Assembly: GCA_910588655.1 (NCBI GenBank) | Contig: CAJUPJ010000024.1 | Location: forward strand, 1-50,740 | Reading direction: 5' to 3' | DNA: 50,740 bases | From: an uncultured Lachnospiraceae bacterium | GTDB lineage: Bacteria > Bacillota > Clostridia > Lachnospirales > Lachnospiraceae | Shown here: one piece after another, positions 34,666-43,437 of the stretch | Position numbering within the stretch: the first letter of the stretch is position 1 | How the letters are laid out: each line of letters starts with the position of its first letter | The notes under the pieces: generated by a model | The model's input: the letters and a program-made list of their open reading frames with translations, nothing else | Database searches by the model: none | Told to the model about the DNA's origin: nothing | Translations under genes and position numbers: made by a program

Positions 34666-36783
34666 ATGGATGTAAGCCAGTACCTTGAGATTTTTATTGA
34701 TGAAACAAAAGAACATTTACAGACTCTGAGTGACCAGCTTATGATATTGGAACAAGAGCCTGAAAACATGGATACAATTAACGAGATTTTCCGTGCCGCC
34801 CATTCATTAAAGGGTATGGCAGGAACAATGGGATATAAGCGTATGCAGCGCCTGACCCATGATATGGAAAATGTGTTCCAGGAAGTAAGAAGTGGCAATA
34901 TGACTGTTAAGTCTGAGCTGGTGGACGTGCTGTTCCGCGGGCTGGATGCGCTGGAAAGCTATCTTGCCAACATACTTGAAACGGCTGATGAGGGCACAGA
35001 GGATAATGATGAGATTATCAATACCCTTAACAGCATAGCAGATGCTGCAACAGGAAAGAGCAGTGAGAGCCCTTCAGACAATGCAGCACCAGCCGCACAG
35101 GAAGGCAGTGTGCCAGAAGGCGGTGCAAAATATGGAAGCATACATATTACAGATTTTGAAAAGAACACATTTGAAAAGGCAAAAGCACAGAACCAGAATA
35201 TTTTCGGCGTGACTGTATACCTCCAGGAGTCATGTATACTTAAAGCAGCAAGGGCATTTCTTGTGTTTAAGGCATTAGAAGAGCTTGGAGAAGTTATTAA
35301 GGCTGTGCCTGATGTCCAGGATATTGAAGACGAAAAATTTGATATGGATTTCAGCCTTGTATATTTTACAAAGGAAAGCCTTGAGAAAGTCAAAGCAGCA
35401 GTTGAAAATGTTTCAGAGGTTAAAGAAGCAATAGTAGGGCCGTTTGAAGTTATCCTGGATGCACCAGAGGCAGAAGCAAAGCCAGAGCCGGAACCAGTTA
35501 AGGAAGAGCCTAAGGAGGCAGAGAAACCAAAGCCGGCAGCACAGCCAGCGGCAGCCAAGGCAGCAGCAAAACCAGCAGAGGCAGCACAGCCGGCAGCAGC
35601 TAAAAAGTCAACAGCAAAACCGGCTGTAGGACGTACAGTGCGTGTTGATATTGAAAAGCTGGATGTACTCATGAACCTTGTAAGTGAGCTTATTATAGCT
35701 AAAAACGGGCTGGTATCAATAAATTCAACAGAAGAAGATACTAAGAGCGACGCTGCATTTAATGAGCAGATAGAATACCTTGAAAGTGTTACCACAAGCC
35801 TGCATGAGTCTGTTATGAAGGTAAGGATGGTACCTATTGAAAATGTAGTAAACCGTTTCCCTCGTATGATAAGGGATTTAAGCAAAAAGCTTAATAAAAA
35901 GATGGAACTCCATATGACTGGTGAGGAAACAGAACTTGACCGTACAGTTATTGATGAGATTGGCGACCCTCTCCAGCACTTGTTAAGGAATTCAGCTGAC
36001 CACGGACTTGAAGACAACGATGAGCGTATCGCACTTGGCAAAGAAGAAGTAGGAAATATTTACCTTGATGCGTACCAGGATGGTAATAATGTAAATATAG
36101 AAGTACGTGATGATGGTGCCGGGATTAATGTTGACAAAGTAAGGAACAAAGCAATTGAAAAAGGTACAATTACTGCTGAACAGGCAGAAAATATGACCGA
36201 TAAGGAAATTATTGACCTTCTGTTCAGGCCTAGCTTTTCAACAGCAGAGAAAATTACAGACGTTTCAGGCAGGGGTGTCGGGCTTGACGTTGTTAAAACC
36301 AAGATTGAAGGCCTTGGCGGCAATATCGAGTGCAAATCTGTTATGGGCGAGGGCAGCAGCTTTATAATAAGGCTTCCGCTTACACTTGCAATTATACAGG
36401 CACTTATGGTTGAACTTGGAACTGAAAAATATGCTATACCATTAGGAAGCATTGAAACAATAGAAGATGTACTTGTAACAGATATTAAGTATGTACAGAC
36501 TAAAGAAGTTATTAATCTCAGGGGTACAGTTATCCCTCTTATACGTCTTGACCAGATACTTGATATTGAAGCAAGTGGAAATGAAACTGAGAGCCTTACA
36601 GTAGTAATTGTAAAGAAAAGTAATAAGCTTGCAGGGCTTGTTGTTGATAACCTTATCGGACAACAGGAAATCGTTATTAAATCAATTGGCAGTTATATAA
36701 ACTGCAGTAAGATGATAGGTGGTGCAACAATCCTTGGAGATGGTGAAATTGCTTTAATTCTTGAAGTAAATGCACTGGTATAA
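34666..36783 (+). CDS. cheA: Chemotaxis histidine kinase CheA
   Basis: CheA autophosphorylates in response to receptors and passes phosphate to CheY and CheB. The 705-residue protein has P1/HPt (phospho-histidine H46 in AAHSLKGMAGTMGY), a P2 CheY/CheB-docking domain (about 160-260) flanked by Ala/Pro/Lys/Glu-rich linkers (about 270-320), the P3 dimerisation helices, the P4 ATPase domain with HLLRNSADHGLED, DDGAGI and GRGVGLDVV boxes, and a C-terminal CheW-like P5 domain. It follows cheB with no gap. Confidence 0.97.
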   Translation: MDVSQYLEIFIDETKEHLQTLSDQLMILEQEPENMDTINEIFRAAHSLKGMAGTMGYKRMQRLTHDMENVFQEVRSGNMTVKSELVDVLFRGLDALESYLANILETADEGTEDNDEIINTLNSIADAATGKSSESPSDNAAPAAQEGSVPEGGAKYGSIHITDFEKNTFEKAKAQNQNIFGVTVYLQESCILKAARAFLVFKALEELGEVIKAVPDVQDIEDEKFDMDFSLVYFTKESLEKVKAAVENVSEVKEAIVGPFEVILDAPEAEAKPEPEPVKEEPKEAEKPKPAAQPAAAKAAAKPAEAAQPAAAKKSTAKPAVGRTVRVDIEKLDVLMNLVSELIIAKNGLVSINSTEEDTKSDAAFNEQIEYLESVTTSLHESVMKVRMVPIENVVNRFPRMIRDLSKKLNKKMELHMTGEETELDRTVIDEIGDPLQHLLRNSADHGLEDNDERIALGKEEVGNIYLDAYQDGNNVNIEVRDDGAGINVDKVRNKAIEKGTITAEQAENMTDKEIIDLLFRPSFSTAEKITDVSGRGVGLDVVKTKIEGLGGNIECKSVMGEGSSFIIRLPLTLAIIQALMVELGTEKYAIPLGSIETIEDVLVTDIKYVQTKEVINLRGTVIPLIRLDQILDIEASGNETESLTVVIVKKSNKLAGLVVDNLIGQQEIVIKSIGSYINCSKMIGGATILGDGEIALILEVNALV

Positions 36784-36798
36784 GGGGAGGTAAAATCA

Positions 36799-37287
36799 AT
36801 GGAAGAAATAAGTGACGTACAGAATATTGAAATAGCCGGTGAAGGCAAACAGTATATAGTTGTCCGCCTTGGAACAGAGCAGTATGGTATAGATATAAAA
36901 TATGTCGATAATATCGTAAGAAACCAGAGGATTACAAGAGTGCCGAAAGCACAGCATTATTTTAAGGGTGTTATAAACCTGCGTGGTGAAATTATACCTG
37001 TAATGAGCTTACGTCTTAAGTTTGGTCTTGAGCCTGACGAATATACAAATGCTACACGTATAATTATAATTAAGCTTGAACAGCAGTCACCAATTGGCAT
37101 AATTGTAGATGAGGTAAAGGAAGTAGTTACCCTGACTGGAGGTTCTATAGACAAGGCAAACACATCAGACCCTGCAGACCCTCTGATACAGTATCTGAGC
37201 GGTGTGGGCAAACATGGGAATGGTTTAATTTCCCTGCTTAATATTTCTGCTGTAATTGTTGGCAGGGAAAGCAAGGATGTGGTATAA
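36799..37287 (+). CDS. cheW: Chemotaxis adaptor protein CheW
   Basis: CheW couples CheA to chemoreceptors. The 162-residue protein is a single CheW domain (about 18-155) with VVRLGTEQYGIDIKYVDNIVRNQRITRVPKAQHYFKGVINLRGEIIPVMSLRLKFGL and GIIVDEVKEVVTL. GGGGAGG precedes the ATG. Two small GC-rich hairpins lie in the 87-base gap before cheC. Confidence 0.96.
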   Translation: MEEISDVQNIEIAGEGKQYIVVRLGTEQYGIDIKYVDNIVRNQRITRVPKAQHYFKGVINLRGEIIPVMSLRLKFGLEPDEYTNATRIIIIKLEQQSPIGIIVDEVKEVVTLTGGSIDKANTSDPADPLIQYLSGVGKHGNGLISLLNISAVIVGRESKDVV

Positions 37288-37374
37288 TATTATACCTGCT
37301 AAAAACTAGAGTTTTAAAACGCGGGTTTATCCGCTATACTATTTGCGCCGCTAAATGCGGCATGGGGGAATATT

Positions 37375-37992
37375 ATGCAAAAACCAGATAGTGAAATTAT
37401 AGAATTTGATGTCCTGACAGAGATTGGAAATATAGGAGCAGGCAATGCGACAACCGCATTGTCACAGCTTATTAATGCACGTATTGACATGAATGTCCCT
37501 AAAGTTGCAATGCTTGAGTTTAGTGAACTGGCAGAAATTATTGGTGGTGCAGAAACATTAGTTGCAGGTATTTTACTTTCCCTTGAAGGTGATGTTGACG
37601 GCATGATGCTGTTTGTACTGGAGAGTTCAGCTGCCCATATGCTAGTCAACCAGCTTATGGGATGCGGGCAGCCGCCATCCCCTGCTACAGGCATGTTTAA
37701 TGAAATAGAAGAGTCTGCATTAAAAGAAATTGGCAATATTATTGCAGGCTCATATTTATCATCTATTTCATCCCTGACTAATATGCTTATTACTTCATCT
37801 GTACCATATCTTGCAGTAGATATGGCAGGGGCTATATTAAGCGTCCCTGCTATAGAGTTTGGTAAGATGGGGGATAAGGCTTTATTAATAGAGTCAAGGT
37901 TTAAGGACTTGGATGTAGATATAAGCGGTTATTTCATACTTATACCTACTATTGAGTCATATAAGAAAATGCTTCATTCGTTAGGAATGTGA
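37375..37992 (+). CDS. cheC: CheY-P phosphatase CheC
   Basis: CheC dephosphorylates CheY-P and binds CheD in the Firmicute adaptation system. The 205-residue protein has both active-site helices: EIGNIGAGNATTALSQ (about 14-31) and EIGNIIAGSYLSSIS (about 117-133), each with the conserved Glu and Asn three residues apart. Its presence with cheD downstream indicates the Bacillus/Thermotoga type of adaptation rather than CheZ. Confidence 0.95.
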   Translation: MQKPDSEIIEFDVLTEIGNIGAGNATTALSQLINARIDMNVPKVAMLEFSELAEIIGGAETLVAGILLSLEGDVDGMMLFVLESSAAHMLVNQLMGCGQPPSPATGMFNEIEESALKEIGNIIAGSYLSSISSLTNMLITSSVPYLAVDMAGAILSVPAIEFGKMGDKALLIESRFKDLDVDISGYFILIPTIESYKKMLHSLGM

Positions 37993-38028
37993 CATGCTAT
38001 ATAAGTATAGGGGTATAGGTGATGAAAA

Positions 38029-38514
38029 ATGGCAAATATGATTAAAGTCGGGATGGCAGATTTGAATATATGCCGTTCGCCAGATGCAATTACTACACTT
38101 GGGCTTGGTTCATGTGTAGGGGTTGCATTATATGATAAATCTACGCAGATAGCAGGGCTGGTCCATGTTATGCTGCCTGACAGCACAAAGGTAAGGCAGA
38201 ACCAGAATAAAGCAAAATTTGCAGATACAGGGATAGACCAGTTAATACAGATGTTAATAAAAGCAGGTGCAAAAAGACCAATGCTTACTGCTAAAATCGC
38301 AGGAGGCGCACAGATGTTCGCATTCAGCTCTAATAATGATATGTTAAAAGTAGGCCAGAGGAATGTAGAAGCTGTCAAGGCGAAATTAAACTCCCTTGGT
38401 ATACGTATACTGGCAGAAGATACAGGGCTTAATTTCGGGCGCACAGTTGAATTTTATCCTGAAACCGGGGATTTTGTAATAAAGGCAGTAGGAAAATCAG
38501 TAAGGACTATATAA
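38029..38514 (+). CDS. cheD: Chemoreceptor glutamine deamidase CheD
   Basis: CheD deamidates receptor glutamines and is regulated by CheC. The 161-residue protein has TLGLGSCVGVALYDKSTQIAGLVHVMLPDS, with the catalytic cysteine in GSCVGV and the histidine in LVHVMLP. AGGTGATG lies upstream of ATG 38029; a second in-frame ATG at 38038 is also possible. Confidence 0.95.
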   Translation: MANMIKVGMADLNICRSPDAITTLGLGSCVGVALYDKSTQIAGLVHVMLPDSTKVRQNQNKAKFADTGIDQLIQMLIKAGAKRPMLTAKIAGGAQMFAFSSNNDMLKVGQRNVEAVKAKLNSLGIRILAEDTGLNFGRTVEFYPETGDFVIKAVGKSVRTI

Positions 38515-38537
38515 TTCAGGTTATGGGAGGCTTTTTT

Positions 38538-38819
38538 GTGAAAACAGATGTTATTCCAAAGATTATTACACTGTCAGCAGGGGCAGTAGTATGTATTGTA
38601 TGTATAGTTAAAGATATAGAAACAGTCTACTCCTTAAAAGTCCTTTTGGCAACACTAATAATTTTTTACATAATAGGATGTATTGCAAAAAGGATAATAG
38701 GGCAAGTTAAAGATATCAATACAGTTATGAAACATGAAGAAACAGAAACAGGACAGGAACAGGAAGATATTACCTTTGGGGAAGACCTGTCTCCGGATGG
38801 CCTGGAAAATAAAATATAA
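38538..38819 (+). CDS. Small two-helix membrane protein of the motility cluster
   Basis: I do not recognise a named family. The 93-residue protein has two hydrophobic segments (about 6-24 and 33-51) and an acidic, Gln/Glu-rich cytoplasmic tail. GGGAGG (38525-38530) is 7 bases before GTG 38538, which is why I chose that start over the codon at 38523. It lies between cheD and the motility sigma gene, where small hypothetical membrane proteins are common in this group. Confidence 0.65.
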   Translation: MKTDVIPKIITLSAGAVVCIVCIVKDIETVYSLKVLLATLIIFYIIGCIAKRIIGQVKDINTVMKHEETETGQEQEDITFGEDLSPDGLENKI

Positions 38820-38857
38820 AAGTTCATGAAAAACAGTAGAAAGGGTGTAGCTGTTCT

Positions 38858-39634
38858 ATGGATGAAAATAGCAGGAACAATTTATGGGAAGAGTATATAC
38901 GTACCAGAAGCCCTAAGATAAGGGAACAATTAATAATAGAATATTCAGGTCTTGTAAAGATTGTTGCTGGAAGGCTTGGGATATATCTTGGTTATACTGT
39001 TGAATATGATGATTTAGTAGGATATGGTATTTTTGGACTTATAGATGCTATTGATAAGTTTGAACTTACCAAGGGTGTTAAGTTTGAAACATATGCAAGC
39101 CTGCGTATAAGGGGGTCTATCCTTGACCAGATTAGGAAAATGGACTGGATACCAAGAACACTCCGCCAGAAGCAGAAAAAGCTTGACCAGGCTATACAGG
39201 AGTTTGAATCAAAGAACGGACGCAGTGCAACAAATGAAGAACTGTCAAATGAGCTTGGTATATCAGGTGCAGAACTTGAAGGCCTTATTAACCAGACACA
39301 GATTGCAAGCCTTGTTTCGCTTGATGAATATCTTGAGCAGGGCAGTGAGGTCAGGGTTGAAGCAGGCAACAAGCCAAGATTTGAACAGCCGGAACAGGTT
39401 GTTGAACGCCAGGAACTTAAGCGTATGCTTTCGGAAGCAATAAACGGGCTTAATGAAAATGAGCAGAAGGTAATTGCATTTTATTATTTTGAAGAACTGA
39501 CACTGAAAGAAATCAGTAATATACTTGGTGTATCAGAGTCACGCGTTTCACAGTTACACACTAAATCCCTGAAAAAAATGAAAGAAAAACTAGGCAAAGA
39601 AAACATGGGAGTATTTGGCATTTGGAACATATAA
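38858..39634 (+). CDS. fliA: Motility RNA polymerase sigma factor FliA/SigD
   Basis: This is a sigma-28 family factor that transcribes late flagellar and chemotaxis genes. The 258-residue protein has region 2 (GRLGIYLGYTVEYDDLVGYGIFGLIDAIDKFELTKGVKFETYASLRIRGSILDQIRKMDWIPRTLRQK), region 3 and region 4 (LTLKEISNILGVSESRVSQLHTKSLKKMKEKLG). The WIPRTLRQK stretch is close to the FliA/SigD/WhiG signature. It is at the end of the core fla/che operon, as sigD is in Bacillus. No anti-sigma FlgM gene is in the window. Confidence 0.95.
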   Translation: MDENSRNNLWEEYIRTRSPKIREQLIIEYSGLVKIVAGRLGIYLGYTVEYDDLVGYGIFGLIDAIDKFELTKGVKFETYASLRIRGSILDQIRKMDWIPRTLRQKQKKLDQAIQEFESKNGRSATNEELSNELGISGAELEGLINQTQIASLVSLDEYLEQGSEVRVEAGNKPRFEQPEQVVERQELKRMLSEAINGLNENEQKVIAFYYFEELTLKEISNILGVSESRVSQLHTKSLKKMKEKLGKENMGVFGIWNI

Positions 39635-39662
39635 GCACAGACATTTTTGTTTGTGCTTATAT
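39629..39662 (+). other. Strong symmetric stem-loop at the end of fliA
   Basis: A 15-bp stem (39629-39643 with 39648-39662, one G-T pair) around a 4-T loop includes the fliA stop codon. The bases after it (ATCATATTG) are not a T-run. It may protect the 3' end of the operon mRNA or act as a partial terminator. Confidence 0.5.
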
Positions 39663-39733
39663 CATATTGAAGGGGTGCGGGCATTTTTATTAATACAGCC
39701 AGATGCATTCCTATAGGAAAGAGGGTCATATGA

Positions 39734-41341
39734 ATGAAAAGAAACGCATTTTTCCAGCTTGTGCACAGAAAGGACGGGATTTATCTTAAATCTTATCCTG
39801 CTGTTGATGGAGGCATGCCATTAAAAAATGATGATATTTTAACATATCTTGTTAAAAAACAGTACAATGACATAGACCTTTCTATAATTAAGGAATTTGT
39901 TGATACAGCAGCGAAAAAAGCCAATGCTTATGTAAAGGTTATTGATGGCACAAGACTGCCAGAGAATGAATATGCCCTTATTACAACTGGCGCAGACAGG
40001 CGTATGGCAAAATTAAGGCTTTTTCCGCCATCAAATGAAGGAAAGCGTATTAGTATGGCGGATTTAATGGATTTAATAAAACAGAATGGAATTAAATATG
40101 GCATTATAGAAAAAAATATAGAAATAGCACTTAAAGGAAGGATTTACTGCACAGATATACTTATAGCTAAGGCAAAGCTGCCAGTGCAGGGCAGGAGTGC
40201 AAGCATTGAATATTTCTTTGATGCCAATAAGACCAGTACGCCACAGATGGCAGATGACGGCAGTGTAAACTTCCATAAGCTTGATATGATTGAACGTGTA
40301 AAGGAGGGGCAGCTTCTGGCAAGGCTTACACCTGCAGAAAGAGGGACAGACGGGACAGATGTGCTTGGCATGCCGTTAAACCCTGCAAAAGTTACAGTTC
40401 TTTCATTAAAACATGGCAAAAATATTCATTTGTCAGATGATAAACTGGAGATGTATTCAGATGTTTCTGGTAATGTTACACTTGTAGATGATACAGTATT
40501 TGTTTCAAATGTTTATGAAGTGCCTGCTGATGTAGGGCCTTCTACTGGTGATATAGATTATGACGGAAGTGTGGAAGTAAAAGGTAATGTGCTTACAGGT
40601 TATACAGTAAAGGCATCAGGTGATATAACTGTTAATGGTGCTGTTGAAGGCGCAGTCCTGGATGCAGGCGGCAAAATTGTCCTTAAAAGGGGAATACAGG
40701 GCATGGGCAAAGGCAATATGAAGGCAGAAGGTGACGTTATATCAAAATTTATTGAAAGTTCCAAGGTAACAAGCGGTGGTAAAATTATTGCAGATGCTAT
40801 TATGCACAGTGATGTTGTTTCACAGGACAGTGTGCAGGTACATGGCAAAAGGGGGCTTATTGCAGGCGGCAAGGTAAGGTCTGCAACAAGGATTGAAACA
40901 AAGACCGCAGGTTCATCAATGGGAACACAGACTGACCTTGAAGTCGGGATAGACCCTGCAATAATTGACAAGTACCATGCAATTGAAAAAGAAATAGAGC
41001 TTTTAAGCAATGAGAAAGAAAAATTAATGCAAAACCTCCAGATTTTGCAGAAAAGGCTTAAAACAAAAGGGAAGCTTGATGATGACAAAATGAAGATACT
41101 TAAAGCAAACAGTGCAAGGATAAAAGAGATTGACGGACAGATAGAAGCAGATACACGGGAATATGAAAACCTTGAAACAGAACTTGAGAAAAATGCTGGT
41201 GGTGGTAAAATAATTGTTGAGGATATAGCATATCCTGGTGTAAAACTTACTATATCAAATGTTGTGACCTATATACATACAGAAACCCAGCACAGTGCGT
41301 TTGTACGTGAAGGGGCAGATATACGTATAAGGGGCATATAA
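39734..41341 (+). CDS. FapA family protein (DUF342)
   Basis: This 535-residue protein belongs to the FapA/DUF342 family, often annotated as flagellar assembly protein A. The N-terminal domain is followed by a beta-helical repeat region (about 265-395, with patterns such as DIDYDGSVEVKGNVLTGYTVKASGDITVNGAVEGAVLDAGGKIVLKRGIQGMGKG). A coiled coil follows (about 415-475) and then a short beta tail. FapA relatives in Vibrio are linked to polar flagellar assembly and to control of glucose-responsive motility; the role here is an inference. Confidence 0.85.
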   Translation: MKRNAFFQLVHRKDGIYLKSYPAVDGGMPLKNDDILTYLVKKQYNDIDLSIIKEFVDTAAKKANAYVKVIDGTRLPENEYALITTGADRRMAKLRLFPPSNEGKRISMADLMDLIKQNGIKYGIIEKNIEIALKGRIYCTDILIAKAKLPVQGRSASIEYFFDANKTSTPQMADDGSVNFHKLDMIERVKEGQLLARLTPAERGTDGTDVLGMPLNPAKVTVLSLKHGKNIHLSDDKLEMYSDVSGNVTLVDDTVFVSNVYEVPADVGPSTGDIDYDGSVEVKGNVLTGYTVKASGDITVNGAVEGAVLDAGGKIVLKRGIQGMGKGNMKAEGDVISKFIESSKVTSGGKIIADAIMHSDVVSQDSVQVHGKRGLIAGGKVRSATRIETKTAGSSMGTQTDLEVGIDPAIIDKYHAIEKEIELLSNEKEKLMQNLQILQKRLKTKGKLDDDKMKILKANSARIKEIDGQIEADTREYENLETELEKNAGGGKIIVEDIAYPGVKLTISNVVTYIHTETQHSAFVREGADIRIRGI

Positions 41342-41360
41342 AAAGAAAGGGGGACGCCAT

Positions 41361-41684
41361 ATGTCATTAACTATTGATTATCTTGCAATGCCGCCAAAGT
41401 CCCAGGAAGTTTCACAGATAAAGACAGGGGAGCAGACGCGTATAAACCAGGAACAGCAGGAGGTTGCGACACAGTTCCAGAATACTGTTAAACAGCAGTC
41501 AGAAACAGCAGTACGCCGCAGGGATGTGGATAATGAAGAGCTGAAAAACGAAGAACGCAACCAGGGCAAAAAAAAGAAAAAGCAGTCAAAAGAAGCAGCT
41601 AAAAAAGAAGAAGAAGAGGAAGCTAAAGAAAAGGAAAGGGCAGTAACCCCGTTCAGGGGAGGTCTTTTTGATATGAAGATATAG
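41361..41684 (+). CDS. Hypothetical charged protein of the motility cluster
   Basis: This is a 107-residue, unrecognised protein. The N-terminal MSLTIDYLAMPPKSQEVSQIKTGEQTRINQEQQ is followed by a Lys/Glu-rich helical stretch (about 60-92), and the C-terminus ends RGGLFDMKI. It has no membrane segment or cysteine. AAAGGGGGACG gives a good ribosome binding site. Position after fapA suggests a motility accessory, but nothing in the sequence proves that. Confidence 0.65.
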   Translation: MSLTIDYLAMPPKSQEVSQIKTGEQTRINQEQQEVATQFQNTVKQQSETAVRRRDVDNEELKNEERNQGKKKKKQSKEAAKKEEEEEAKEKERAVTPFRGGLFDMKI

Positions 41685-41732
41685 AATTCTGCTGCTTTAC
41701 TTTAGATTAAGTAAGATGAATGGAGATATACA

Positions 41733-42563
41733 ATGGCAATTTTAGAAGCAATAATGGTTATAATCGGGCTTGGTGCAGTATTTTTAAGTTTCAGGGCAAC
41801 GGATGGCAATAGTACAGATACCAGCACAAGCAATGCCAGCGGGGAAGAGCTTAAAAATGTTACAGATAAAGCAAAAGAAGCCTTAGACAAATTTGACGGG
41901 GATATAGAGGCGAAAGCAGAGGAAGTCTTAAATAATACGGATAATAAACTGGGTACTATATTAAACGAAAAAATAATGGGTCTTAGTGAATATTCAGACC
42001 AGATTTTAGATAAAATGGAAAAAAACCATTCAGAAACAGTATTTTTATATGATATGCTGAATGAGAAAGAAAAAGAAATTAAGGAATTAGTACATGATAT
42101 TGATGTATTAAAAGCTGATATAAGGGATGAACTGGCAAAAGAGTACCAGGAACACAGGAAACGGCTTGAAGAAGCAGACAGTACAGCACAGCCATTATAT
42201 GGCATTTCCGCAAATCCTTCTAATACAGGTACAGATGATACAGTACAGGAGAGCATAATTTCCATGCCTGGCCTGGAAGCAGAGGAATATGAAAATGATG
42301 TAAATTCTTCTATATATGATGTAGAAATAGCCAGGATTGAGGAACAGGAAATACGGGAGAAATCCCTACGCAGGCTATATGGCAATATGGGAATAAGCGA
42401 TACGGAGGCAGCAGTAATTGAAGCAGGCATAGACCATGTTGACCACAGCGACGAAATTATTTCCCTTTATAAAAAAGGGCGTTCTGTACTTGAAATATCT
42501 AAAATGCTTGATATAGGACAGGGCGAAGTAAAGTTTGTTATAGATATGTTTAAAGCAAGCTGA
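41733..42563 (+). CDS. DUF6115-type membrane-anchored coiled-coil protein
   Basis: The 276-residue protein has an N-terminal membrane anchor (about 3-20), a long acidic coiled coil (about 30-150), a variable linker and a C-terminal helix-turn-helix-like segment (about 244-276, ISLYKKGRSVLEISKMLDIGQGEVKFVIDMFKAS). That C-terminal motif is typical of DUF6115 proteins encoded near motility genes in Clostridia. Its function is unknown. Confidence 0.7.
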   Translation: MAILEAIMVIIGLGAVFLSFRATDGNSTDTSTSNASGEELKNVTDKAKEALDKFDGDIEAKAEEVLNNTDNKLGTILNEKIMGLSEYSDQILDKMEKNHSETVFLYDMLNEKEKEIKELVHDIDVLKADIRDELAKEYQEHRKRLEEADSTAQPLYGISANPSNTGTDDTVQESIISMPGLEAEEYENDVNSSIYDVEIARIEEQEIREKSLRRLYGNMGISDTEAAVIEAGIDHVDHSDEIISLYKKGRSVLEISKMLDIGQGEVKFVIDMFKAS

Positions 42564-42591
42564 TATGTGTAATTACGAAAGGAAACAGAAA

Positions 42592-43236
42592 ATGGACAAA
42601 AAACCGTTTTTAAGAGGGTTTGGCACAGGAGTCCTGTTTGCTGCTGCCATACTTGGAATATCATTTACAATAAGGACATCAGAACCAGCCACAATAGCAC
42701 GTGCTAAAAAACTTGGCATGGTTTTTGAAAATAATAACCAGAAAGTAGTGCTGTCAGAAACAAAAGCACCAGAAGAAACAACTTTGCCGGAAACATCAGA
42801 AAATCCAGACAGTACAACAGAACCAGATAATACAAAAGCGCCATTAGGTACAACAGAACCATCAGATACAACAAAGCCATCAGGTACAACAAAACCGTCA
42901 GGTACACAGAAACCTGCTGCCACCAAAGTGCCTGCAGCAACAAAGAAACCTTCAAAGAAAGATAATGACCTTGGAAAGCAGTTCCAAGATGAAAAAAACA
43001 ATTTAAAAAAAGATATAAATGATGAAAAGAAACAGCTTACAATTAATGATGGCGACTGGGCTGGAAAAGTAAGCAAGGAATTAGAAGCTATGGGCATTAT
43101 AGATGATGCAGTGGAATTTGACAAATACTTGTCAGATAATGGATACAGTAATGTAATAAATTCAGGCACATATGATGTATCACCAGATGACACATTCCAT
43201 GAACTGGCAGAGAAAATAACATCACGGTTCCGATAG
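42592..43236 (+). CDS. Membrane-anchored protein with MltG/YceG-like C-terminal subdomain
   Basis: The 214-residue protein starts at ATG 42592 (AAAGGAAA upstream). It has one transmembrane helix (about 11-27), a Thr/Pro/Lys-rich linker with repeated KPSGT/TEPS-like units (about 65-120), a short charged coiled coil, and a C-terminal segment (about 150-214: GDWAGKVSKELEAMGIIDDAVEFDKYL..SGTYDVSPDDTFHELAEKI). That segment resembles the LysM-like part of endolytic transglycosylase MltG but lacks the catalytic domain. A noncatalytic wall-associated role is an inference. It ends the motility cluster. Confidence 0.65.
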   Translation: MDKKPFLRGFGTGVLFAAAILGISFTIRTSEPATIARAKKLGMVFENNNQKVVLSETKAPEETTLPETSENPDSTTEPDNTKAPLGTTEPSDTTKPSGTTKPSGTQKPAATKVPAATKKPSKKDNDLGKQFQDEKNNLKKDINDEKKQLTINDGDWAGKVSKELEAMGIIDDAVEFDKYLSDNGYSNVINSGTYDVSPDDTFHELAEKITSRFR

Positions 43237-43294
43237 ACAGTTATTTTGAATTAATGGGGACGGACGGTTTCTGTACCAGAACCTGTTACTGCAT

Positions 43295-43337
43295 CCCCTT
43301 ACAGTAAAGCATAGAATAATAAGATAACTGTAAGGGG
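43295..43337 (+). other. 11-bp inverted repeat upstream of hisA-like gene
   Basis: CCCCTTACAGT (43295-43305) and ACTGTAAGGGG (43327-43337) are perfect complements with a 21-base loop. There is no T-run; GGGTGATGAGG follows. It could be a weak terminator of the motility cluster or a leader structure of the next gene. Confidence 0.45.
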
Positions 43338-43437
43338 GTGATGAGGGTTATTCTGCTAGTGATTTATTAGTTAGTGTATATGTTTTAGTATATATGTTAT
43401 AGTGGGTGTTGTTGTAGTGGGTGTTATGGAGGGGAAT

